Positions 41,966 to 49,037 of a stretch of 64,000 nucleotides of DNA are shown in pieces; the stretch's first letter is position 1; every line of letters begins with the position of its first letter. The notes beneath the pieces were generated by a model. That model did not search any database, had not been told where the DNA came from, and saw only the letters and a program-made list of their open reading frames with translations. The stretch covers positions 2,170,001-2,234,000 of the forward strand of contig NZ_CP060490.1 in the NCBI RefSeq assembly GCF_014334055.1, written 5' to 3'. The translations under genes were made by a program, and so were the position numbers. This stretch comes from Oscillibacter hominis (lineage in GTDB: Bacteria > Bacillota > Clostridia > Oscillospirales > Oscillospiraceae).

Positions 41966-43414
41966 ATGAAAGAGAAAAAAGTCCGCCAGAAGCGGAAACC
42001 GACTTTATTGGAGGCACTGATTCCCATCATCGCCATGCTGGCGATCCTGTTTTACGGCAAGGGTTTGAAGGGCTGGGCAACCGAGCCCCTGCTGATTGTG
42101 GTAGCAGCCATCGCCGCCCTGGTCGCCGTCCGGGTGGGCTGCACCTGGGACGAGATGCTCAACGAGATTTCCAATAAAATTGCCAAGGGCATGCCCGCCA
42201 TTTTGATTCTGATTTCCGTGGGCGCCCTCATCGGCACCTGGAAAGCCTCCGGCACCATCCCCATGATGATCTACTATGGCATCCAGATCGTCAATCCCAA
42301 GTTTTTGCTGGTCACGGCGTTTTTGATCTGCGCCCTGGTCTCCATCGTCACCGGAACCTCCTGGGGCTCTGTCGGCACCATGGGCGTGGCCCTGATGGGC
42401 ATTGCCTCCGGCCTGAACGTGTCCCTGCCCGCCACCGCCGGCGCCGTCATCGCCGGCTCCTACTTCGGCGATAAGCTCTCCCCCCTCTCCGACACCACCA
42501 ACTTGGCGCCCATTGCCGCCGGCAGTGAGCTCTACAGCCACATCAAGCACATGCTCTGGACCACGATCCCCGCCACCGTGGTCTCCCTGCTCGTCTACGC
42601 CATCGTGGGCTCCGGCACCGGTGTGGCCGCAGTGCCCAACCCCGAGACCGTGGAAACCATGCTCACCACCCTGGACACCATGTACAGCTGGAACATCCTC
42701 CTGCTGCTGCCCGCGGTCATCATCCTGGCCGGGTCTGTGCTGAAGCTGCCCACCATTCCCGTTATGCTGGGCTCCTCCGCCGTGGCGGGCGTCATGGCCT
42801 TCGCCTTCCAGCATATCTCCCTGGCCAATATCCTTGCCTCCACCGTGGGCGGCTTCGACGTCTCCATGGTCTCTGCGGAGGGCTTTGATCCCTCCGCCGT
42901 CATCTGGGAAGTCACCCGCCTCATCAACGGCGGCGGCATGACCAGCATCATGTCCACCACGCTGCTCGTCTTCTGTGCATTCTGCTTTGCCGGCATCATG
43001 AGCTGCGCCGGATGCCTGGATGTGGTGTTGGAGAACCTGCTGAGCGTGGTCAAGTCCACCGGCGGCCTGATTGCCAGCACCGTGGTGGCCTGCCTGACCA
43101 TGGCCCTGACCACCGGCAACTCCTACCTGTCCATCCTGATCCCCGGCGAGATGTTCCGCGACGCCTACAAGAAGCGGGGCCTGGCCGCGGTCAACCTCTC
43201 CCGCACCCTGGAGGATGCCGGCACCGTGGTCGTGCCCATTGTCCCCTGGTCCGCGGCGGGCGCCTATATGACCGCCACCTTGGGCGTGGAGACCCTGGAC
43301 TATCTGCCCTGGGCCGTGCTGTGCTACATCGGATTCCTGTTTGCCATCCTTTACGGCTTCACCGGCATCGGCATCAAGAAGCTGACGCCGGAGGAAATGG
43401 CAAAGGAGGACTGA
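41966..43414 (+). CDS. NhaC-family transporter of the isoaspartyl peptidase operon (third copy)
   Basis: 482 aa; ATG after AAAAGGAG. A basic N-terminus (MKEKKVRQKRKPTLLEALI) and about 11-12 membrane segments, with SIVTGTSWGSVGTMGVALMG, AGSYFGDKLSPLSDTTNLAP and the C-terminal VPIVPWSAAGAYM. It is clearly closer to the copy at 16089 (both keep FGDKLSPLSDTT) than to the one at 22751. As first gene of an operon with two isoaspartyl peptidases under sigma-54 control, it may import isoaspartyl peptides or exchange the amino-acid products, rather than serve pH balance (inference). Confidence 0.88.
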   Translation: MKEKKVRQKRKPTLLEALIPIIAMLAILFYGKGLKGWATEPLLIVVAAIAALVAVRVGCTWDEMLNEISNKIAKGMPAILILISVGALIGTWKASGTIPMMIYYGIQIVNPKFLLVTAFLICALVSIVTGTSWGSVGTMGVALMGIASGLNVSLPATAGAVIAGSYFGDKLSPLSDTTNLAPIAAGSELYSHIKHMLWTTIPATVVSLLVYAIVGSGTGVAAVPNPETVETMLTTLDTMYSWNILLLLPAVIILAGSVLKLPTIPVMLGSSAVAGVMAFAFQHISLANILASTVGGFDVSMVSAEGFDPSAVIWEVTRLINGGGMTSIMSTTLLVFCAFCFAGIMSCAGCLDVVLENLLSVVKSTGGLIASTVVACLTMALTTGNSYLSILIPGEMFRDAYKKRGLAAVNLSRTLEDAGTVVVPIVPWSAAGAYMTATLGVETLDYLPWAVLCYIGFLFAILYGFTGIGIKKLTPEEMAKED

Positions 43415-43417
43415 TCC

Positions 43418-44587
43418 ATGCTCCTGATCCGTTCCGCAGACGTCTATGCGCCTGAGCACATCGGCGTCCGGGACCTGCTGATTGCCCAAGGCGCCATTTT
43501 GGCCATAGAGAAGCACATTGACCTCCGCTGCTCCGCCCTGAAGGCGGAGGAGATCGACGCCTCCGGGCTCATCGCCTGCCCCGGCCTGGTGGATCAGCAC
43601 CTCCACGCCATCGGAGGCGGCGGGGAGGCAGGCCCCTACAGCCGCACCCCGGAGGTGCAGCTTTCCACCGTCGTGAGCTCCGGTGTCACCACGCTCATCG
43701 GCGTACTGGGCACCGACGGCACCTCCCGCCACAGCGAAAGCCTGCTGGCCAAGGTCCGGGCCCTGGAGACCGAGGGCATCAGCGCCTATATGCTCACCGG
43801 CTCCTACGAGCTGCCGGTACACACCATGACCGGCGACATCCGCCGGGACATCATCCTCATCGACAAGGTGTTAGGCGTGGGCGAGATTGCCCTATCGGAT
43901 CACCGCAGCTCCCAGCCCACTCTCAGCGAGCTCAAGCGGCTGGTGACCCAGGCGCGCCTGGGCGGCATGCTCTCCGGCAAGGCCGGCGTGGTGCAGTTCC
44001 ACATGGGCGTGGGCGAGGCGGGCCTGTCCATGCTCTTCCGCCTTCTGGATGAGACGGAGATCCCGGCCCGCCACCTGATCCCCACCCACATCAACCGCTC
44101 CGCCCGGCTGATGGAGGAGGGCATGGCCTTTGCCAAACGGGGCGGCTATATCGACCTGACCTCCGGTATCCGATCGTGCGACGGATTTGAAGGATGCGTC
44201 GGCCCTGCCGCGGCCATCCGGCTGTGCCTGGAAGGCGGCGTGCCCATGAACCATGTGACCATGAGCTCCGACGGCAACGGCTCCATGGCGGTCCACGACG
44301 AGGAGGGCCGTGTCCAGCGGCTGCTGGTGGTTCCCCAGTCCTCTTTGCTGGAGGAGCTGCGTGCCGCCGTCACGGAGCACGCCGTCCCTCTGGAGACGGC
44401 CCTTGGCGTGTGCACCCGGAATGCGGCTGAGGCCAATGGCCTGTACCCGGCCAAAGGCGCGCTGCGCCCCGGCTCCGACGCCGACCTTCTGCTGCTCAAT
44501 CCCGATCTTACCCTCTCCACCGTGGTCGCCCGCGGGCGCGTTATGCTCCATCAAGGACGGCTTCTGGCCAGAGGCACATTTGAATAG
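43418..44587 (+). CDS. iadA: Isoaspartyl dipeptidase paralogue lacking the metal-bridging lysine
   Basis: 389 aa, 3 bp after the transporter gene. It aligns along its length with E. coli IadA, a binuclear zinc amidohydrolase that splits beta-Asp-X dipeptides. Kept: DQHLHAIGGGGEAGP (His61, His63, Glu70), the Tyr in LTGSY, FHMGVGEAG, PTHINRS, SSDGNGS, and SDHRSS with the substrate Arg. Changed: where IadA has GVKCAISDH with the carboxylated Lys, this protein has GVGEIALSDH, a one-residue insertion with Glu156 near the Lys position. Glu may bridge the metals, as in other amidohydrolase subtypes, or specificity may be altered. The downstream paralogue keeps Lys. Confidence 0.88.
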   Translation: MLLIRSADVYAPEHIGVRDLLIAQGAILAIEKHIDLRCSALKAEEIDASGLIACPGLVDQHLHAIGGGGEAGPYSRTPEVQLSTVVSSGVTTLIGVLGTDGTSRHSESLLAKVRALETEGISAYMLTGSYELPVHTMTGDIRRDIILIDKVLGVGEIALSDHRSSQPTLSELKRLVTQARLGGMLSGKAGVVQFHMGVGEAGLSMLFRLLDETEIPARHLIPTHINRSARLMEEGMAFAKRGGYIDLTSGIRSCDGFEGCVGPAAAIRLCLEGGVPMNHVTMSSDGNGSMAVHDEEGRVQRLLVVPQSSLLEELRAAVTEHAVPLETALGVCTRNAAEANGLYPAKGALRPGSDADLLLLNPDLTLSTVVARGRVMLHQGRLLARGTFE

Positions 44588-44599
44588 GAGGAAATAAGC

Positions 44600-45760
44600 T
44601 TGAAACTGTTCCAAAATGCCGATGTTTACGCGCCCTCTCACCTTGGAAAGAAAGACATTCTGGTGGAGGGCGGCCGCATCGTGCGCATCGCCGACTCCAT
44701 CACCGAATATGACAATGTCCCGGATGTGGAGCGCTTTGACCTGGGCGGGAACCGATTGGTGCCCGGCTATATCGACCTCCACGTCCATGTGACCGGCGGC
44801 GGCGGTGAGCAGGGCCCGGCCTCCCGGACGCCGGAGGCCTCCATCGCCACCTTGCTGGACTGCGGCGTCACCACCGTGGTGGGCCTTTTGGGGACTGACG
44901 GCGTCTCCCGCAGTCTGGAAAACCTGTTGGCCAAGACCCGGGCATTGACCGAGAAAGGGCTGAGCTGCTATATGCTCACCGGCTCCTATGGCTGGCCCAC
45001 CACCACCCTCACCGGCAGCGTGGAGCGGGATATGGTGCTCATCCCCGAGATCATCGGCGCCAAGATCGCCGTATCCGATCACCGCAGTTCCAATCCCCAG
45101 GGCGAGGACCTGATCGCACTGGCCACCGCGGTCCGCAGGGCCGGGCTGCTGGCCCCCTGCTGCGGCCTGCTGACCATGCACATGGGCAGCGGCAAAGGCC
45201 GTCTGGACCCTGTGTTCTACGCACTGGACCACTCGGATGTGCCCGCCAGGACCTTCCTGCCCACCCACATGAACTTCCGCGGCAAAGAATTGATGGACGA
45301 CGGCGTCCGTCTGGTAAAGATGGGCGGGAACATGGACTTCACCGCCGGCGGCACCATGGAGGAAAACGTCACCCTGGCCGGTCACATCCGCTACTGCCTG
45401 GAGCAGGGCATGCCCCTTTCCGGCCTCACCGTCTCCAGCGACGGCTACGGCAGCCAGCCTCGGTTCAATGAGAAGGGCGAGTGCGTCGGCCTGACCTACT
45501 CCACCCCCCATGGCCTCCACCAGCTGATCCAGGCCCTGGTACAGGAGGAGGTGCTGCCTCTGGAGGATGCTCTGGCCCTGGTAACCGCAAACCCCGCGCG
45601 TGTGCTGGACAAAGCCGGCATCAAAGGTGCCGTGGCTCCCGGAGCCGACGCGGATTTCGTAATCTACGGCCAGGATTTCTCCGTGGAGAGCGTGGTGGCC
45701 AAGGGAGAGCGGGCCGTCTGGAAAGGACAGCACTTAATCCGCGGCCGGTTTGAGGTGTAA
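44600..45760 (+). CDS. iadA: Isoaspartyl dipeptidase (canonical metal site)
   Basis: 386 aa; TTG start 8 bases after AGGAGG, 12 bp after its paralogue. All IadA metal residues are visible: DLHVHVTGGGGEQGP (His61, His63), the carboxylated Lys in IIGAKIAVSDHRSS (Lys155), MHMGSGKGR, LPTHMNFRG and SSDGYGS (Asp). It should hydrolyse beta-aspartyl dipeptides that arise from protein ageing or the diet. The two copies share about the same length and order of motifs, so they come from a tandem duplication that has diverged widely. Co-transcribed from the sigma-54 promoter at 41876. Confidence 0.92.
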   Translation: MKLFQNADVYAPSHLGKKDILVEGGRIVRIADSITEYDNVPDVERFDLGGNRLVPGYIDLHVHVTGGGGEQGPASRTPEASIATLLDCGVTTVVGLLGTDGVSRSLENLLAKTRALTEKGLSCYMLTGSYGWPTTTLTGSVERDMVLIPEIIGAKIAVSDHRSSNPQGEDLIALATAVRRAGLLAPCCGLLTMHMGSGKGRLDPVFYALDHSDVPARTFLPTHMNFRGKELMDDGVRLVKMGGNMDFTAGGTMEENVTLAGHIRYCLEQGMPLSGLTVSSDGYGSQPRFNEKGECVGLTYSTPHGLHQLIQALVQEEVLPLEDALALVTANPARVLDKAGIKGAVAPGADADFVIYGQDFSVESVVAKGERAVWKGQHLIRGRFEV

Positions 45761-45833
45761 GACAGGACGGGCGGCACAGCCTATTGTCGCCCCCATTTTC
45801 CCGTCTCCGCACCGTTCCTGTGCCCTTACAGCA

Positions 45834-45869
45834 AAAAGAGGCGTCCGGCTTAAGCCGGACGCCTCTTTT
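45834..45869. terminator. Terminator between the isoaspartyl peptidase operon and thlA
   Basis: Perfect palindrome, AAAAGAGGCGTCCGGCTT followed directly by its complement; A-run and T-run serve both convergent transcripts. Confidence 0.92.
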
Positions 45870-45884
45870 CTGAAGGGAAATCAA

Positions 45885-47141
45885 TCAGCACTTCTCAAAA
45901 ATCGTGGCAACACCCATGCCGCCGCCGATGCACAGCGTGGCCAGGCCCTTTTTGGCCTCGGGACGCTTCTGCATCTCGTGGAGCAGCGTGACAATGATGC
46001 GTGCGCCGGAGGCGCCCACAGGGTGGCCCAGGGAGATGGCGCCGCCGTTGACGTTGACCTTGCTCATGTCAAAGTGCAGCTCGCGGGCCACGGCAACGGA
46101 CTGGGCCGCAAAGGCCTCGTTGGCCTCTACCAGGTCGATGTCCTCGATGGTCACGCCGGCCTTGGCCATGGCCTGACGGGAGGCGGGTACGGGGCCCACG
46201 CCCATGATCTTGGGATCCACGCCGCCCTGGCCCCAGCCAATCAGCTTGGCCATGGGCTTCAGGCCGTACTTCTTCACAGCCTCGCCGGAGGCCAGCACAA
46301 TGGCGGCGGCGCCGTCGTTGATGCCGGAGGCGTTGGCGGCGGTGACGCGCTGGGTTCCCTTGTCGCCGGACTCCTGGAAGCCGGTGGGCTCAAAGGTGTG
46401 GACCACCTGGGGATTGGGGGACTCGGGGCCGATGGGGAAAGCGCCCTTCAGCTTGGCAATGCCCTCGGCGGTGACGCCGGCGCGGGGGAACTCATCCACC
46501 TTGAAGTCCACCATCTCCTTCTTGACCTTCACGGGGACGGGGACGATCTCATCATCAAACCGGCCGGACTTCTGGGCGGCCTCGGTCTTCTGCTGGGAGG
46601 AGGCGGCAAACTCGTCCAGCTCCTGGCGGGTGATGCCCCAAATGTCGCAGATGTTCTCAGCGGTGGTGCCCATGTGATAGTTGTTGTAAGCGTCCCACAG
46701 GCCGTCCTTGATCATGGTGTCCACCAGCTTCTTGTCACCCATGCGGGCGCCCCAGCGGGCGTCCATGGAGGCAAAGGGAGCGGCGCTCATGTTCTCGGTA
46801 CCGCCGCAGACCACCACGTCGGAGTCGCCGGCCAGGATGGAGCGGGCACCCTCGATGACGGACTTCATGCCGGAGCCGCAGACCATGCCCACCGTGTAGG
46901 CGGGAACGCTGTAGGGGACGCCGGCCTTGATGGCCACCTGACGGGCCACGTTCTGTCCCTGGGCGGCAGTCAGGATGCAGCCGAACATCACCTCGTCCAC
47001 CTGCTCGGGGCTGACGCCGGCGCGGTTCAGGGCTTCCTTCACCACAATGGCGCCCAGGTCGGCGGCAGGGGTGTTCTTCAATGCGCCGCCAAAGGAACCA
47101 ATTGCGGTTCTGCAGCAGTTGACAACATACAGATCTTTCAT
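45885..47141 (-). CDS. thlA: Acetyl-CoA C-acetyltransferase (thiolase)
   Basis: 418 aa against a usual length near 393. Active-site Cys88 in MVCGSGMKS, NEAFAAQ, the His in GHPVGASGARI and the second Cys in LCIGGGMG are all present. It condenses two acetyl-CoA to acetoacetyl-CoA, the first step toward butyrate. The extra length is a stretch of about 25 residues (237-264, PIGPESPNPQVVHTFEPTGF and following) just before the conserved TAANASGINDGA. Two Rex-like operators flank its promoter, which suggests repression at low NADH/NAD+ ratio. It stands alone, without crt, bcd or hbd genes. Confidence 0.95.
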   Translation of the reverse strand: MKDLYVVNCCRTAIGSFGGALKNTPAADLGAIVVKEALNRAGVSPEQVDEVMFGCILTAAQGQNVARQVAIKAGVPYSVPAYTVGMVCGSGMKSVIEGARSILAGDSDVVVCGGTENMSAAPFASMDARWGARMGDKKLVDTMIKDGLWDAYNNYHMGTTAENICDIWGITRQELDEFAASSQQKTEAAQKSGRFDDEIVPVPVKVKKEMVDFKVDEFPRAGVTAEGIAKLKGAFPIGPESPNPQVVHTFEPTGFQESGDKGTQRVTAANASGINDGAAAIVLASGEAVKKYGLKPMAKLIGWGQGGVDPKIMGVGPVPASRQAMAKAGVTIEDIDLVEANEAFAAQSVAVARELHFDMSKVNVNGGAISLGHPVGASGARIIVTLLHEMQKRPEAKKGLATLCIGGGMGVATIFEKC

Positions 47142-47285
47142 GATTGTCCTCCATTTTCAAAAATTCGGTATCAAAGCGTACCATGCTATTAGAGCCAGTT
47201 TATCACAGTTGCCGTGTCGTTTCAAACCGTCTGACGGGAATTTCATGCTGTTTCTTGCGGTTTTCCTTTAGGTATACGTTTACTT

Positions 47286-47303
47286 TTGTTAAATTATTGT
47301 CAA
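47286..47303. promoter_or_regulatory. Rex-like operator downstream of the thlA promoter
   Basis: TTGTTAAATTATTGTCAA: two mismatches to the Rex consensus TTGTTAA-N4-TTAACAA, placed just after the predicted transcript start, where a bound repressor would block transcription. Confidence 0.55.
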
Positions 47304-47318
47304 ACTCTGACAGTCGTT

Positions 47319-47347
47319 ATTATACAGAAGAATCCCCCATCCGTCAA
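47319..47347 (-). promoter_or_regulatory. Promoter of thlA
   Basis: Minus strand: -35 TTGACG (47342-47347), 17-bp spacer, -10 TATAAT (47319-47324). Leader of about 170 bases. A weaker TTGAAA-17-TAAACT is also present at 47197-47225. Confidence 0.75.
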
Positions 47348-47373
47348 GAGGGGATTGGCCTGTTTCCAGATTT

Positions 47374-47391
47374 TTGTTAAATAATTGACAA
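47374..47391. promoter_or_regulatory. Rex-like operator upstream of the thlA promoter
   Basis: TTGTTAAATAATTGACAA: one mismatch to TTGTTAA-N4-TTAACAA. Lies 26 bp upstream of the -35 box. Confidence 0.65.
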
Positions 47392-47394
47392 ATC

Positions 47395-47431
47395 CCTCCT
47401 GGTTTTCGTCGACTTGACGAAAACCAGGAGG
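47395..47431 (-). terminator. Terminator of the glmU-prs-pth-mfd-lepB run
   Basis: 16-bp perfect stem (47395-47410 with 47416-47431), loop GACTT. The minus-strand side lacks a long U-run, so it may be partly leaky into thlA. Confidence 0.75.
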
Positions 47432-47437
47432 GGCCTT

Positions 47438-48409
47438 TTACAGCTTCTCCCGCAGGGCAGTGACCTTTTCGTAGTAGGAAGCGGCGTCAATGGTGTCCCA
47501 GGTGTCGGCATAGGTGATCTCCGCCTCTGAAGCGGCACGGCTCAGGGCCTCATCGAAAAAGGCGCCTGCCGCAGCCGATTCTTCCAGGGGCTGGCGCAGC
47601 AGCACAAAGGCACCCTCCGACGTCTCCGCCGCCCCGCAGCTTCCCTCGGCGATCGCAACGGCCTGGGCGCAAAGCTCATCCTCCGGCGTCAGCGTGACGC
47701 TTTGGGCGCCGTCGCCTCCCAGGGCGGCGGTGGCCTCCGCAAAGGGCTTCCCGCCGTTGACCGACGCGGCGATCTCGTCAGCCCGGGCCCGTGCGCTTTT
47801 CCCCTCGGCGGCAGGTACGGCACACCAGCTGACGGTGGCGCAGCGGGCCTTGTACTCCTCCAGGCTGCTGCCCTCGGGGCAGAGCGGTGAGGTGGGGTAG
47901 GCCTCTTTCAGATGGCCGTAGAGGTAGTAGTCCGAGCTGAGGGCGTCGGCGCTCTCCCGATCCAGGCCCATGGAGGCCAGCTGGGCAAGGTACTGCTCCT
48001 CGCCTCCGTATTGCTGGGCGTTGGCCGCAAACTGGTTGTCGATGGCGGTCCTGTCCTCCGCCGTCAGCTCGCAGCCCGCCTGGCGGGCCCACTGTTCCAC
48101 CACGGCGTAGAGGGTTGTGCGGCGCAGGGCCTCCTCTTTTACGTAGTCCGCCAGCGTGCCGCCCTCCCGCTCCTCACTCCAGTCCAGGCCGCCGCCCAGA
48201 GCCTGGGCCGCGTAGTCGCAGGTGTAGGTCAGCCAGTAAAAGTACCGCTGCGCCGCCACATCCTGCCCGTTGACCGTCAGCAGCACCGCATCGGGGCAGA
48301 TTCCGGAGGCATCGTAGTAAAGCCCTTCTTTGACCGTACCGCCGCCGGAGGCCCCGCAGGCGCTCAGGCAAAGCACCGCCGCCAGTGCACACGCCAGAAA
48401 TCGTTTCAT
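47438..48409 (-). CDS. SurA/PrsA-like foldase lipoprotein
   Basis: 323 aa. Lipoprotein signal MKRFLACALAAVLCLSAC with lipobox LSAC (Cys18). A SurA-N-like helical domain (about 40-190) begins with LLTVNGQDVAAQRYFYWLTY. The C-terminal region (about 190-290) has the layout of a parvulin PPIase domain (WCAVPAAEGKSARARADEIA) but without clear catalytic motifs, so it may be a chaperone only. Located outside the membrane. It is the last gene behind lepB, mfd, pth and prs; prsA-type genes are common at this site in Firmicutes. Confidence 0.8.
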   Translation of the reverse strand: MKRFLACALAAVLCLSACGASGGGTVKEGLYYDASGICPDAVLLTVNGQDVAAQRYFYWLTYTCDYAAQALGGGLDWSEEREGGTLADYVKEEALRRTTLYAVVEQWARQAGCELTAEDRTAIDNQFAANAQQYGGEEQYLAQLASMGLDRESADALSSDYYLYGHLKEAYPTSPLCPEGSSLEEYKARCATVSWCAVPAAEGKSARARADEIAASVNGGKPFAEATAALGGDGAQSVTLTPEDELCAQAVAIAEGSCGAAETSEGAFVLLRQPLEESAAAGAFFDEALSRAASEAEITYADTWDTIDAASYYEKVTALREKL

Positions 48410-48455
48410 GCTTGATTCCGCTCCTTCCAGATCGATCCGGCGCGGACTGGCCGCA

Positions 48456-49037
48456 CTAAGACAGCGTCCGGACGCCGATCCAGGTATTCTTCGGCAGCAG
48501 GGACAGGCTCACCAGCGCCCTGGCCTGAATGGCAGACAAAGGAATATAGGGGTTGCCCCACCAGCGGCTGTCCAGGGAGCTCTCCCGGTTGTCGCCTAAG
48601 AGGAAGACGCAGCCCTCCGGCACGGTGAATTCCGCCCCGTCCACCGCAGGATAGGTCTGCACCCCATCGGCAAGATACTCCTCCTTGATCTTCTCTCCGT
48701 TGCGCACCACGGCGCCGCCGTCAAAGGCGATGGTATCGCCGGGCAGGCCGATCACCCGCTTGACCATGACCTCGTCAAGCTCTTCGCTGCGGAACATGAC
48801 AATGTCCCCCCGCTCCGGCAGGGGATCGCCCACGATATAGGGCAGCCGCACGCCAAGGAACATGGAGCGGGTGGGCAGCGTGGGCTCCATGGAGCCGGTG
48901 GGCACATAGGCCAGCGCCAGGATCACCCGGAACAGCACGATGACCACAGCCGCAGTCACCACCAAATAGCCGTAGTTTTTCCACAGCCGGTGCAGGGTGC
49001 TCTCCTTCTTTACGGGTTCGTTCTTTTGTTCATCCAT
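48456..49037 (-). CDS. lepB: Signal peptidase I
   Basis: 193 aa from ATG 49035-49037, which overlaps the end of mfd by 8 bp. One membrane anchor (about 23-45), then catalytic Ser in VPTGSMEPTL and Lys in VKRVIGLPGD, and the final GDNRESSLDSRWWG box. It cleaves signal peptides of secreted proteins on the outer face of the membrane. Lies 46 bp before the SurA-like lipoprotein gene, a functional neighbour in protein export. Confidence 0.96.
   Translation of the reverse strand: MDEQKNEPVKKESTLHRLWKNYGYLVVTAAVVIVLFRVILALAYVPTGSMEPTLPTRSMFLGVRLPYIVGDPLPERGDIVMFRSEELDEVMVKRVIGLPGDTIAFDGGAVVRNGEKIKEEYLADGVQTYPAVDGAEFTVPEGCVFLLGDNRESSLDSRWWGNPYIPLSAIQARALVSLSLLPKNTWIGVRTLS

Noticed and set aside
42005..45733. 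Long minus-strand open frames (605 and 613 codons) across the transporter and iadA genes
   Set aside because: Low-complexity Gly/His/Gln-rich translations with no domain, no ribosome site; shadows of the plus-strand genes.
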